Shown here piece by piece: positions 35,926 to 44,579 of a stretch of DNA of 64,000 nt. A program made the position numbers and the translations under genes. Source of the DNA: Agrobacterium tumefaciens. Lineage in GTDB: Bacteria; Pseudomonadota; Alphaproteobacteria; Rhizobiales; Rhizobiaceae. Position 1 is the first letter of the stretch; the number at the start of each line of letters is the position of its first letter. A model generated the notes under the pieces. It did no database searches, was not told where the DNA came from, and saw only the letters and a program-made list of their open reading frames with translations. The stretch lies in assembly GCA_025560025.1 (NCBI GenBank), contig CP048485.1:682001-746000 (forward strand), read 5' to 3'.

Positions 35926-36747
35926 TCAGGCGGGTTGCACGCTGATGTTCGCCTTACGCTCGTCGAAAGCGAGTTTCATCGCCTTCGTCACCTCACGCGT
36001 GGTCACGAAATAATTGTCGCTGCGCACCCAATAGCGCAATTTCACCGTGGCGCTGTCGGCGCTGATCGAATCGACGAAGGTAACGGGGGCGGGGTCCAGC
36101 AACACCCGGCTTTCCGAACGCACCACGCGCATCAGCATGTCCTGCGCCGCACCCATATCCTCGTCATTCTTGACCGTCAGGCTCAATTCGTGGCGGCGCG
36201 AGGGGAAGCGGCTGTAATTGGTGATCGGCACGTTCCACAGCGTGGAATTGGGCGCGAGGCGGTAAAGCCCGTCGCTGGTCTTAAGCTCGGTCGCAAACAG
36301 CCCGATTTCCATGACCGTTCCGCTGACCGAGCTGGTCTCGATATATTCGCCGACCCGGAAAGGGCGCAGTACCAGAAGCATGATGCCGGCGGCGATGTTC
36401 TGTAACGTGCCCTGCAGCGCAAGGCCGATGGCGAGACCGGCGGCGCCGAGCGCGGCGAGGATGGAGGCCGTCTGCACCCCGAACTGGCCGAGCACCATGA
36501 CCAGTACCAGAATGAGCACCACGTAACGAATGGCGCCTGCGAAGAAACCGGCAAGCGTCGCATCGAAGCCGCGGATGCGCGACAGGCCCTGAAAAGCCCA
36601 GCGCTGCAGGAATGTGGCGGCCAGCCAGCCGACGATGAGCAGCAGAAGCGCGCCGACGATCGAGAAGGAATATTGCACCGCAAGCGCACTCGCCTGCCGC
36701 ACCGCGGCCTGCGATGCGACGATGATATCGGTTGCCTGTTGTTCCAT
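35926..36747 (-). CDS. Small-conductance mechanosensitive channel (MscS family)
   Basis: 273-residue inner-membrane channel. Three membrane segments end in the glycine/alanine-rich pore helix (AALGAAGLAIGLALQGTLQN, about residues 95-115), followed by the cytoplasmic beta domain beginning VLRPFRVGEYI and the NSTLWNVPITNYSR segment. This is the core E. coli MscS architecture and length, so it should vent solutes on hypo-osmotic shock. It is monocistronic with its own terminator. Confidence 0.93.
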   Translation of the reverse strand: MEQQATDIIVASQAAVRQASALAVQYSFSIVGALLLLIVGWLAATFLQRWAFQGLSRIRGFDATLAGFFAGAIRYVVLILVLVMVLGQFGVQTASILAALGAAGLAIGLALQGTLQNIAAGIMLLVLRPFRVGEYIETSSVSGTVMEIGLFATELKTSDGLYRLAPNSTLWNVPITNYSRFPSRRHELSLTVKNDEDMGAAQDMLMRVVRSESRVLLDPAPVTFVDSISADSATVKLRYWVRSDNYFVTTREVTKAMKLAFDERKANISVQPA

Positions 36748-36826
36748 GAATTATCCCGTGATTTTCATTGCTGTTCAGGGTTGGTAACGACCGGGTGCCG
36801 CAGGGGTTCCGCAAAAATGGAAGCTG

Positions 36827-37345
36827 TCAGGCACTGAGCGGCAATATGAACGGCACGTTGCCATCCGTATCCGCGCCCCTGCCGATTGCCTTGATCGCCT
36901 TGACCAGCCTGCCGTCCCGCCCGAGCAGCCGGTCGCCAATGGCGATGATGCGGGCATTGGGCGTGGCATAGGGCGAGGCGGCGCGCAGGCTGAGAGCAAG
37001 CGCCATATCGTCCTGATCCGCATTGAGGCTGAGCGCTGCGATGACGGCAGCGGCGGGTGAGCGCGACACCCCCATCCAGCAATGGATGAGCAGCGGCGCG
37101 GACTGGTCCCATTCCCGCGCGAAATCGATCAGCTTCTGCACATGCGCGTCATCGGGTGCGATGAGATCGCCCGTGCCCTTGAAGGCGATATCGTTCATGA
37201 CAAGCGTCAGATGCCGCTCGGCAGCTATCACCGCCGGGCGGTGAAAGCTTTGCTCTTTGGCGATCAGCGTCACCATTTCGCGGGCCTTGTGCTTCACGGC
37301 CATTTCCGCGATCCGCGATAGCGGCGATACGACAATGGCCGTCAT
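36827..37345 (-). CDS. Protein tyrosine phosphatase-like protein
   Basis: 172-residue phosphatase of the cysteine-based (dual-specificity/PTP) fold. The signature HCWMGVSRS is complete, with nucleophile C89 and phosphate-binding R95 (HC-x5-R). The general-acid loop is not certain; D65-D66 in APDDAH is a candidate. Its start overlaps the HD hydrolase stop by 4 bases, so it is coupled to that gene. The substrate may be a small phosphate or protein and is unknown. Confidence 0.85.
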   Translation of the reverse strand: MTAIVVSPLSRIAEMAVKHKAREMVTLIAKEQSFHRPAVIAAERHLTLVMNDIAFKGTGDLIAPDDAHVQKLIDFAREWDQSAPLLIHCWMGVSRSPAAAVIAALSLNADQDDMALALSLRAASPYATPNARIIAIGDRLLGRDGRLVKAIKAIGRGADTDGNVPFILPLSA

Positions 37346-37965
37346 GTCGCACTCCCGGTCTTGGCCGCGCGCAGCGCCTCGATTGCATCGAAACGTGCGA
37401 TGAACAGCCTTTGTGCTTCGGTAGAGGGAAGCGGCGTGATGTCGAACATGTCGCGGGTAATGCCGCGGGGCAGTCCGAAGAATTTCTGTGCCTCGGCGAT
37501 GGAAAAGCCGGCAAGCTCCGTTGCCTCGAAAAAGGCGGCAACCGTATCCGCCTTCTTGATGCGGTCCTTCAATTCACGCGACGCGTGCGGCGGCAGGCCG
37601 AAGCGCAGATGTACGGCCGCTTCCAGCCGTTTTTCGACGGTTTTGTAACCGCCGCCGACAACCGATTTGAACGGTGAAATCATGTCGCCGATGACATATT
37701 CAGGGGCATCATGCAGAAGCGCCATCTGCATATCGTCAGGCGTGGCGCTCGTGCACATGCGGCAGAAGATGGTTTCCACGATCAGGCAGTGCTGGGCGAC
37801 GGAAAAGGCGTGATCGCCGCGCGTCTGGCCGTTCCAGCGGGCGACGCGGGCAAGACCATGGGCGATATCGGCGATTTCCACATCAAGCGGCGAAGGATCG
37901 AGCAGATCAAGCCGCCGCCCGGAAAGCATGCGCTGCCAGGCGCGCGGACTTTTCGCAGACGCCAC
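37342..37965 (-). CDS. HD-domain hydrolase (YfbR-like)
   Basis: 207-residue HD-superfamily protein similar to 5'-deoxynucleotidase YfbR and related phosphohydrolases. Metal residues are in RGDHAFSVAQH, the HD doublet in LLHDAPEYVIGD, and the downstream D of IKKADTVAAFFEA. It starts 2 bases after the ygfZ stop and ends in a 4-base overlap with the phosphatase gene. The three form a compact operon. Confidence 0.87.
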   Translation of the reverse strand: MASAKSPRAWQRMLSGRRLDLLDPSPLDVEIADIAHGLARVARWNGQTRGDHAFSVAQHCLIVETIFCRMCTSATPDDMQMALLHDAPEYVIGDMISPFKSVVGGGYKTVEKRLEAAVHLRFGLPPHASRELKDRIKKADTVAAFFEATELAGFSIAEAQKFFGLPRGITRDMFDITPLPSTEAQRLFIARFDAIEALRAAKTGSAT

Positions 37966-37967
37966 GC

Positions 37968-38816
37968 TTATTCCTCCACCCGTGTTGCCGGGTCAGCCGC
38001 CGGGAAGGAGATGCCGGTCCAGGCCGGCAGGGACACGGAGACGGTGATGTTATCCGCAAGCAAAGGCGTGCCGGAGGCAAGCGCATCGGCAATGCGGTCG
38101 ATCCGCACGATGGCAAGTGCCTTGCGGCCGCAAACGGTTCCAAGCGCGCCGACAGGTTTTCCGTTGGCGGTAATCTCCGTCCCGGTGGCGGGAAGATCGC
38201 CGTCCGCGGTAACGGTAACGACGCGCCGCCGTGCCGTGCCGCGATGCTTCATGCGCGAGACCACCTCCTGCCCGACAAAGCAGCCCTTTTTGAAGGAGAC
38301 GCCGTCATTCACATCCATCAGCACGTCATGGGGAAAAGCGTCCTGCAGCGGATAATCCCGGCCGGATTCGGCAATGCCGTGGTCGATGCGCAGGGCGTCA
38401 TAGGCGGCGGCCTCTCCGGAGGCCGATGCGCCCGCAACGCGGAACAGATCGATACCGGCCTTGGCGAAACGGCCATCCCGCACACCGGCTTCAGGCGCGG
38501 TTTCATTCCAGAACAGGCTCATGCCTTCCACGGGCTCGAGTTTGAGGTCGACGGGTGCGCGCAGCTTGTACATGGTAAGGCGGCGCAGCAGCGCATCCTG
38601 TTCGTCAGCACCCGTTTCGATCAGATAATCCGGCCCATCGCGCGTTATCAGGAAATCGAACAGGATCTTGCCCTGCGGCGTCAGAAGTGCCGAGGCGCGG
38701 GCCTCTCCCTGCGGCAGATTTTCAACATCAGCCGTAATCAGATTGTTCAGAAACTCCCCGGCGCCTGTGCCGGAAACTCTGATCAGGCGGCGGTCGGCAA
38801 GAAAGGCGGAAGGCAT
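37968..38816 (-). CDS. ygfZ: Folate-binding Fe-S maturation protein YgfZ
   Basis: 282-residue tetrahydrofolate-dependent protein of the GcvT/YgfZ fold, which supports maturation or repair of [4Fe-4S] proteins. The invariant motif KGCFVGQE is at residues 177-184, with the functional cysteine C179. The start at 38816 (MPSAFLADRRLIRVSG) matches the family N-terminus. The open frame continues upstream to 38924, but that part is not conserved-looking. It is followed closely by the HD and phosphatase genes. Confidence 0.92.
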   Translation of the reverse strand: MPSAFLADRRLIRVSGTGAGEFLNNLITADVENLPQGEARASALLTPQGKILFDFLITRDGPDYLIETGADEQDALLRRLTMYKLRAPVDLKLEPVEGMSLFWNETAPEAGVRDGRFAKAGIDLFRVAGASASGEAAAYDALRIDHGIAESGRDYPLQDAFPHDVLMDVNDGVSFKKGCFVGQEVVSRMKHRGTARRRVVTVTADGDLPATGTEITANGKPVGALGTVCGRKALAIVRIDRIADALASGTPLLADNITVSVSLPAWTGISFPAADPATRVEE

Positions 38817-39004
38817 GGCGTCACCGTTCGGTTCATCGAGTGCATGCCCGGCCAGGGTTGCTCCAGGCAGCCCAGGGCGATTGCGGATATGCTCTCTTTT
38901 GTTCTCGCGCAATTCCCGGCGCAAATCAGCAATGCGCTTTGGCCGGGCAGCTCATTTCGAACAGTTAGGATTTTTGCAAAAGAACGGCAAGCACCGCGAT
39001 GCGA

Positions 39005-39772
39005 TCAATCGCCGGCGGTGAAGAACTTCCACTTGCCATCAGGCGAGATGCCGATGCGGTAAAAGCTGTAATTGCCGTATTCCTGCATATCCGCCAGATC
39101 GCCCGCCGTAATGATGCGCAGAAGCTCCACCTTTTCCGGTGCGGTCAGCGTATTGAGCGGCTTGCCGGCGAAATAGGGGAAAACATAGGCCTCATCGGGC
39201 GTACCGGCGTCGACATGGGCATAACCGGTCGACAGCAGGTCGATGATGATCGCCATCACCTCAAGGCCGTCGGGATCGCCCGAATAGCTTTTCAGCGCCG
39301 CGATCGGGTCTTCGCCGTCATTGCCGTCTATGCGGAATTCCTTCTGGCCGGCCGCGATGAAGGGCCGCAATTTTTCAATATCGCCCGATGCGGCCGCGTC
39401 CATGATCTCCTGACGCAGTTTGCGCACGGCTTCCGGTGCCTTGGAGATGTCATGCTCGATCACGACGGACATTTCAGGGGCATTGTCCGGAGTAGCAGGC
39501 TTCTGGTTTGCCTGACCGGCGGAACGGTCGACCAGCGGATCGGGCAGGGGAATACCTTCCGAATCGCCTTCGATCTCATCCGGCTCCGGCGGCTGGGGCT
39601 GCTGCGGCTCTCCGCCGTTTTGGGCCTGCGGCTCGCTTTCGGTATTTTGCGCCGGTTTCAGCTCGGAAAGGGCAAGGGCACGGCTTGGCAAGCCAATGGA
39701 CCCCGCGGTCAGGGCAAGCAGGATGGACAGCATGGCGGAAGAGCGCAAAAGCCCCTTGCTCAGGCAAGACAT
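39005..39772 (-). CDS. Exported hypothetical protein, proline-rich
   Basis: 255 residues. A signal peptide occupies about 1-35 (MLSILLALTAGSIGLPSRALA region). A low-complexity linker rich in P, E and Q follows (about 40-95). The folded C-terminal domain (about 105-255) ends YRIGISPDGKWKFFTAGD. It is probably periplasmic. I do not recognise the family. It is preceded 14 bases upstream by the 85-aa gene and probably cotranscribed with it. Confidence 0.75.
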   Translation of the reverse strand: MSCLSKGLLRSSAMLSILLALTAGSIGLPSRALALSELKPAQNTESEPQAQNGGEPQQPQPPEPDEIEGDSEGIPLPDPLVDRSAGQANQKPATPDNAPEMSVVIEHDISKAPEAVRKLRQEIMDAAASGDIEKLRPFIAAGQKEFRIDGNDGEDPIAALKSYSGDPDGLEVMAIIIDLLSTGYAHVDAGTPDEAYVFPYFAGKPLNTLTAPEKVELLRIITAGDLADMQEYGNYSFYRIGISPDGKWKFFTAGD

Positions 39773-39786
39773 GATAGACCCCTGCT

Positions 39787-40044
39787 TTACTGTATCACCC
39801 GCTGCGGAGAAAATTCGCCTTCAAGCATGCGCTGGCGCAGCGATTCCAGCATTGCTTCAGCGCCGGCCTCGCCATGCATGCGAATGGTTTCGCGCATGGC
39901 CAGAGCGATTGCGGCATCGGCGATGATCTCCGGCTCGATGCCGTCGGCCATGCCGTCAGCCCATGCCTCGTTCTGGTGTTCCAGAGCGACCTGCATCTTT
40001 TCATGCACGATCATATCGTCGATTTCGTTACGGCTCGTCTGCAT
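39787..40044 (-). CDS. Hypothetical helical protein (85 aa)
   Basis: 85-residue acidic protein, predicted almost entirely helical, without membrane segments or cysteines (MQTSRNEIDDMIVHEKMQVA at the start). I do not recognise it. It lies directly upstream of the exported proline-rich protein and 105 bases downstream of the gene at 40150 on the same strand. Confidence 0.65.
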   Translation of the reverse strand: MQTSRNEIDDMIVHEKMQVALEHQNEAWADGMADGIEPEIIADAAIALAMRETIRMHGEAGAEAMLESLRQRMLEGEFSPQRVIQ

Positions 40045-40149
40045 TTTTCATCCTCGACAGGGCGGGCAAGTCCTTACCACCCTGTTAACAACACTATCAG
40101 TCTTTTATCAAAACGGCACGGCCTGCGGCGAAAAGAGGTTAATAAACCG

Positions 40150-40587
40150 CTAATTTCCGAACCTGGACGCGATTTCCTGAGCAAGTGTTGCCCCTTCGTT
40201 ACGGTAGCTCTCTTCTGCCATGACAGCGGCGCGTGTGCAACTGGTGTGGATGGCCGCAAAGGAGCGGTATCCACGGTTGAATGCAGCCGTCATGCGCTGA
40301 CGCCGCTCGGGCTCGTTGGCTGTGTCCGCAGCCAGAAGATCGCTCATGGATCTGCGCCAGTCCTCTGGACCGGAGGAGGGGCACAGGGTTCTCAAATATT
40401 GCACCGCTCCCAATATTTCCGAAAGCCGGGCCAGCCTGTCGTCATAGGGGGCGGGTTTGGCTGGCTGCGCCTCCGGGGGGCGTGCCTCCTTGGAAATGGC
40501 ATTGGAAGGCTGCGCATAAACGACGCCCACTTGCCCGGCCATGGTCAACATGGTCAGCAAAAGAGACAGGAAAATGGTTGGTCGCAT
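40150..40587 (-). CDS. TIGR02301-like exported protein
   Basis: 145 residues with a signal peptide (about 1-25, ending VYA-QPS). A proline/alanine linker follows, then a helical domain with two cysteines (LRTLCPSSGPEDWR and IHTSCTRAA) that could form a disulfide. It resembles the short alphaproteobacterial exported family annotated TIGR02301; the role is unknown. The start at 40587 gives the signal peptide; the upstream open frame to 40713 has no protein character. Confidence 0.75.
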   Translation of the reverse strand: MRPTIFLSLLLTMLTMAGQVGVVYAQPSNAISKEARPPEAQPAKPAPYDDRLARLSEILGAVQYLRTLCPSSGPEDWRRSMSDLLAADTANEPERRQRMTAAFNRGYRSFAAIHTSCTRAAVMAEESYRNEGATLAQEIASRFGN

Positions 40588-40688
40588 CAAAATTATAGTC
40601 TGCCCCACACATACTCGTGAACTGTTGGCTCGTGAACATCCGGCGGGCGGATGGGTCCTAGATAATCGCGATTCTGGCTGGCTGGCAA

Positions 40689-41105
40689 TCATGCAAGCAG
40701 ACGCTCGGCACATTCCACCACACTTTCAGGAGCCGGCAGCCGGCGTATTTCCGCCAATGTGTACCAGCCCGCATCCGCAGCATCATCCGCCGCTGTCACC
40801 GCCGGGTTCGCATCCGTTTCCACGGTGAAGACGGAAAGGAAATAGTGGCTCGTCAGCGTGCCCTGCGCATCGTGCGACGGCAGATCATAGGTCGCGAATA
40901 ATTGCGGTTTGCGCGCGACGATACCGGTTTCCTCGTGAAGTTCGCGAAGTGCCGTCTCTGCCGGTGTTTCCCCCTCTTCGCCGCGCCCGCCCGGAAAGGC
41001 GAACATGTCCTTGGAAGGCGGATTGATGCGGCGAACGAGCAGCAGCCGGTCTCCATTTCTGACGATCGCGGATGAGGCGGGGCGGGGCTTGATACGAAGG
41101 GTCAT
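40689..41105 (-). CDS. Nudix hydrolase
   Basis: 138-residue hydrolase of nucleoside diphosphates linked to another moiety. The Nudix box is complete from GGRGEEGETPAETALREL through HEETGI (about 40-63), with the catalytic REL-x-EE glutamates. The N-terminus reads PRPASSAIVRNGDRLLLVRR, as in ADP-ribose pyrophosphatase/MutT-like members. The exact substrate is unknown. It is divergent from ynfA. Confidence 0.92.
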   Translation of the reverse strand: MTLRIKPRPASSAIVRNGDRLLLVRRINPPSKDMFAFPGGRGEEGETPAETALRELHEETGIVARKPQLFATYDLPSHDAQGTLTSHYFLSVFTVETDANPAVTAADDAADAGWYTLAEIRRLPAPESVVECAERLLA

Positions 41106-41257
41106 GAATGCTTTCGTCTGTCTCAGCCATTTGTGGCCTGTCTATCGGGTGCATGGACCCGGTGAACCGAATATGCGCCGCGCAAAAATCGATTCCGGTT
41201 TCTGCAGCGATGTTATAGTCGGGAATCGGTTGGATTGTGCACGCAGAAGACGGTGGA

Positions 41258-41581
41258 ATGAAGGTCTATCTTGTTTATGTTCTGGCGGCCCTTGCCGAAA
41301 TTGCCGGCTGTTTTTCCTTCTGGGCCTGGCTGAAACTCGGCAAGACGGGATGGATATTGCTGCCGGGCATGCTGGCGCTCGCCGCTTTTGCCTGGCTTTT
41401 GACATTGGTGCCGACAGAGGCGGCGGGCAGGGCCTATGCCGCCTATGGCGGGATTTATATTGCCGCATCGCTCTTCTGGCTCTGGGGCGTTGAAGGGCAT
41501 GTGCCGGATAAATGGGATGTCGCCGGCGGGGCCGTCTGCCTTGCAGGCACCGCCCTTATTCTATTCGGCCCGCGCAGCTGA
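41258..41581 (+). CDS. ynfA: YnfA-family small membrane protein
   Basis: 107-residue inner-membrane protein with four hydrophobic helices, related to the SMR/EamA fold. [20 protein letters not shown] is the conserved first block, and [20 protein letters not shown] is the third. Family members are UPF0060 proteins, sometimes implicated in small-molecule efflux. The start at 41258 gives the standard length; a GTG at 41237 would add 7 residues. SRAP/yedK follows 10 bases later. Confidence 0.9.
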   Translation: MKVYLVYVLAALAEIAGCFSFWAWLKLGKTGWILLPGMLALAAFAWLLTLVPTEAAGRAYAAYGGIYIAASLFWLWGVEGHVPDKWDVAGGAVCLAGTALILFGPRS

Positions 41582-41591
41582 GGAGACGAGA

Positions 41592-42353
41592 ATGTGCGGA
41601 CGTTTCGTCCTGAAAGCGACGCCGGAAGAAATCGCCGACTATCTTGATCTGATCGGCCTTGAGGATTTTCCCGCCCGCTTCAACATCGCGCCCACACAGC
41701 CGATTCTGGTGGTGCTGGAGGGTGAGCGACAGGAGCGGGGCAGCAACCTGCCCAACCGCCGGGCCGTGCTGGTGCGCTGGGGGTTCATGCCCGGCTGGGT
41801 GAAAGACCCCAAGGACTTTCCTCTGCTTATCAATGCGCGCTCGGAAACGGCCATCGGCAAGGCATCCTTCCGCGCCTCCATGCGCCATCGTCGCGTGCTT
41901 GTGCCAGCAACCGGCTTTTACGAATGGCGACGCCCTCCCAAAGAGGAGGGCGGCAAACCCCAACCCTATTTCATTCGCCCGAAAAATGGTGGCATCGTCG
42001 CTTTTGCCGGCCTTATGGAAACATGGTCTTCCGCCGACGGATCCGAGGTCGATACCGGCGCAATCCTTACCACCGCCGCCAATAGTGCAATCGGCCGCAT
42101 CCACGACCGCATGCCGGTGGTGATCGCGCCCGAGGATTTCAGCCGCTGGCTGGACTGCAAGACACAGGAGCCCCGCGAGGTGGCCGATCTGATGCGGCCG
42201 GTTCAGGATGATTTTTTTGAAATGATCCCGGTATCGGACAGGGTCAACAAGGTCGCCAATGTCGGTGCCGACCTCATCGAGCCGGTGCCGGAAAGCGCAC
42301 CGCTGGCAAAGATCAAGCCGCCGAAGGACGAGGGGCAGATGTCGCTGTTTTGA
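41592..42353 (+). CDS. yedK: SRAP-domain protein (YedK/HMCES family)
   Basis: 253-residue protein that crosslinks to abasic sites in single-stranded DNA and shields them. The N-terminal MCGRF is intact, so C2, exposed after methionine removal, can form the thiazolidine link. The NARSETA segment, the GFYEWRR glutamate and the late histidine in GRIHDRMPVV are all present. GAGGAG lies just upstream of 41592. It is probably cotranscribed with ynfA. Confidence 0.95.
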   Translation: MCGRFVLKATPEEIADYLDLIGLEDFPARFNIAPTQPILVVLEGERQERGSNLPNRRAVLVRWGFMPGWVKDPKDFPLLINARSETAIGKASFRASMRHRRVLVPATGFYEWRRPPKEEGGKPQPYFIRPKNGGIVAFAGLMETWSSADGSEVDTGAILTTAANSAIGRIHDRMPVVIAPEDFSRWLDCKTQEPREVADLMRPVQDDFFEMIPVSDRVNKVANVGADLIEPVPESAPLAKIKPPKDEGQMSLF

Positions 42354-42405
42354 TGTGCCGGCTGGACATTTGCGAGTAATCGTTCTGGCTCGACGTTGCC
42401 GGGTA

Positions 42406-42531
42406 TTTCTTCTCCCCGTCCGGGGAGAAGGTGGCCCGAAGGGTCGGATGAGGGGGCAACGCCAGCGATATGCGGAGAGCTCGCCCCCTCATCCCGCTGC
42501 CGCGGACTTCTCCCCGGCGGGGAGAAGAAAC
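42406..42531. repeat. Dispersed palindromic repeat, family B, copy 4
   Basis: The arms TTTCTTCTCCCCGTCCGGGGA and its near complement TCCCCGGCGGGGAGAAGAAA are present, with GGTGGCCCGAAGGGTCGGATGA and CTCATCCCGCTGCCGCGGAC inside, in the same order as copy 1. It lies between convergent yedK and the diguanylate cyclase gene. Confidence 0.85.
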
Positions 42532-42579
42532 AAGTGGCGCGCGCTCGGTCCCACAGAAGAATATCTTGTTCAGAAAGGC

Positions 42580-43872
42580 TTACCCGTTCCGCCCGATCTT
42601 CTGCAGGCCTTCCTGGATCATGATGTCGGAATAGACGCGGTTGCGGCCATTTGCCTTGGCAAGATAGAGCAGCTGGTCTGCGGCATTCAGCTGGTTGTCG
42701 AAGGGTTCGCCCTTTTCGATTTCTACGACGCCGAGGGAAATCGTCAATGCCATGCTGCTGCCGCTCAGCTGGCGGCCGTTGCTCTCGACGGCGCCGCGCA
42801 GATCCTCGCAAAATTGATAGGCTGCATGCGCATCCAGCCCGCGCAGGAAGACGGCGAATTCCTCGCCGCCAAGGCGCGCGGGAATATGGCGCTGCTCATG
42901 GCACATGTCATGCAGCAGTTCGGCAAGCTTCTTCAGCGCCCTGTCGCCGGCATCGTGTCCCAGCGTATCATTGATCTTCTTGAAGTGGTCGATGTCGAGA
43001 ATGGCGACCGCGCCGTTCTCGTCATTGTCGTTGATGACCTCCATCAGCGCCCGCGTCCGCTCGAAGAAGGAGCGGCGGTTCGGCAGGCCGGTAAGGTGGT
43101 CCCGCTCCGCCAGTTCGCGCAGCCGTTTGAGCTGTTTCAGCGTTTCGATATTGTTGTCGATGCGGCACTGCAGCTCTTCCGGCACGAAGGGGCGGTAGAC
43201 GAAATCCGATGCTCCGGCTTTCAGGAAGCTTGCCGAAAGCAGCCGGTCCGTGGACGACGATATGCCGATGACCCGCAAATCTTCCGAGGAACGGCTGTCG
43301 CGGATACGGCGCGTCAGCTCATAGCCGTCCATATCGGGCATATGGTAATCGGTGATGACGAGCTGGATCGACGGGTCCTGTGACAGGATTTCCAGGGCCC
43401 GCTTGCCGGAATGGGCCTCGCTGACCTTGAAATTCTGCCGCTCGAGAATTTCCACGAGGCCGGAGCGCGCCGTGCGCGCATCATCCACCACCAGCACGGA
43501 AAACAGCCTGTTTGTCAAAATCCGGTCGACCGTCTTGACGACGGCATCAACGGTGCGATGGCCATCCTTGACGATGTAGTCGATGATCTTCTTTTCGGCA
43601 TAACGCTTGCGCGCCTCTTCATCCACCGTGGCGGTGAAAACGATGGCGGGCACCTTGTGGTCAGAGAGAAGCGCGAGAATTTCACCCTTCGGCGCGTCGG
43701 GCAGATTAAGACCCGTCAGCGCCAGCGTAAAATCATGGGCGCGCAGCAGGGTATCGGCCTGTGCCATGCTGTCGCAATGGACAACCTCGGCTGCGGTTTC
43801 TTCCGAAAGCCGCGACTTCAGCAGCATGGAAAGAGCAACGGAATCTTCAATCAGAAGGATTTTATCCTGCAT
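42580..43872 (-). CDS. PleD-like diguanylate cyclase with two receiver domains
   Basis: 430 residues: REC1 (1-120), REC2 (124-235), GGDEF (255-415). In REC1 the phosphoacceptor position is G54 (LALTGLNLPD) instead of Asp, although D10 and K102 remain, so REC1 is probably an adaptor. REC2 keeps D130-D131 and D175 (VITDYHMPDMDG), with R in place of K before PF. The cyclase site GGEEF is at 335-339. The allosteric R-x-x-D inhibitory site is missing: RHIP is found five residues upstream. It makes c-di-GMP, presumably on phosphorylation of D175. Confidence 0.92.
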   Translation of the reverse strand: MQDKILLIEDSVALSMLLKSRLSEETAAEVVHCDSMAQADTLLRAHDFTLALTGLNLPDAPKGEILALLSDHKVPAIVFTATVDEEARKRYAEKKIIDYIVKDGHRTVDAVVKTVDRILTNRLFSVLVVDDARTARSGLVEILERQNFKVSEAHSGKRALEILSQDPSIQLVITDYHMPDMDGYELTRRIRDSRSSEDLRVIGISSSTDRLLSASFLKAGASDFVYRPFVPEELQCRIDNNIETLKQLKRLRELAERDHLTGLPNRRSFFERTRALMEVINDNDENGAVAILDIDHFKKINDTLGHDAGDRALKKLAELLHDMCHEQRHIPARLGGEEFAVFLRGLDAHAAYQFCEDLRGAVESNGRQLSGSSMALTISLGVVEIEKGEPFDNQLNAADQLLYLAKANGRNRVYSDIMIQEGLQKIGRNG

Positions 43873-44154
43873 GCCTTATGAAGCCCCCCATGGCCCGTCT
43901 TCGTGGTTTTTCCCGCAACACCCGACTTGGTCCCATACCGCGCATCAGCAGCATCGGAGATCGGCCTTATTCGCTGTAGCAGGAAGAATCGCTAAAGTAG
44001 AAAATTTTTTGATGCCCAGTAATCGATACGAGACCATCCGTACAGTCGTCCCGTGGAAGTCGAATAGTCTACTTCGTTTTCGTTGCAGCTTCGTTACGGA
44101 TTGGGGAACTTTATCGAGCAAGCCGGTTTATGCGGTTTCTTACGGATGACGCAT
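43873..44154. other. Intergenic region without recognised features
   Basis: About 280 bases between the cyclase gene and a palindrome. Open frames here are short and unconvincing. The upstream promoter of the cyclase lies on the minus strand in this interval. Confidence 0.4.
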
Positions 44155-44182
44155 AAATGGAAACGGCGCTAATATTAGCGCC
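44155..44182 (-). terminator. Perfect palindrome, possible terminator of the 43-aa gene
   Basis: GGCGCTAATATTAGCGCC (44165-44182) is a perfect 18-base palindrome. Read on the minus strand it is followed by GTTTCCATTT. It lies about 95 bases beyond the stop of the small gene at 44276, so termination is possible but not proven. Confidence 0.4.
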
Positions 44183-44275
44183 GCGCCTTTATCGGGATGT
44201 TTTTGAATTCACTGTGACCCGTCGCAAGGCCTGTAGCGGCCGAAGACGGTGAGCTTTTAAAAAAAGCGAATGTTT

Positions 44276-44407
44276 TCAGGCGGTTTTGGCGGCTGGCTTG
44301 CGTTTCAGCATCAGAGCTGCGGCCGCAACGGCCTTCAGTCCGAGCGGTCGGTAGTGGCTGTTGAGGTCGGGCTTCGCCTGCGGCTGCGCCTTCGTCTCGT
44401 TCGTCAT
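44276..44407 (-). CDS. Small basic protein (43 aa)
   Basis: 43 codons plus stop with a good GGAG ribosome site 8 bases upstream of the ATG at 44407. The protein starts MTNETKAQPQAKPDLNSHYR and continues with PLGLKAVAAAALMLKRKP, giving an alanine-rich, basic helix and a KTA end. I recall similar very short proteins in other Rhizobiales but cannot name a family. It stands alone between the cyclase gene and pssA. Confidence 0.55.
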   Translation of the reverse strand: MTNETKAQPQAKPDLNSHYRPLGLKAVAAAALMLKRKPAAKTA

Positions 44408-44579
44408 TTCTCTTTCTCCACAATTCACGCCAATCGCCGTTTCGATGCGTGTGAACCACCTCTTTCGAGGGTAATCTTGACGGATTCGAGGCGAAACAAG
44501 CCGAAGCCCGCTTTTCGGGCTGCGACATTTTGCGTCACATCAAGTGCTGGTTCGTACGGGAAAAATAATACCTGCGGTT

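Noticed and set aside
44165..44182. Palindrome GGCGCTAATATTAGCGCC as an operator of the cyclase gene
   Set aside because: It is about 290 bases upstream of the cyclase start and sits better as a hairpin downstream of the small gene; neither is proven.
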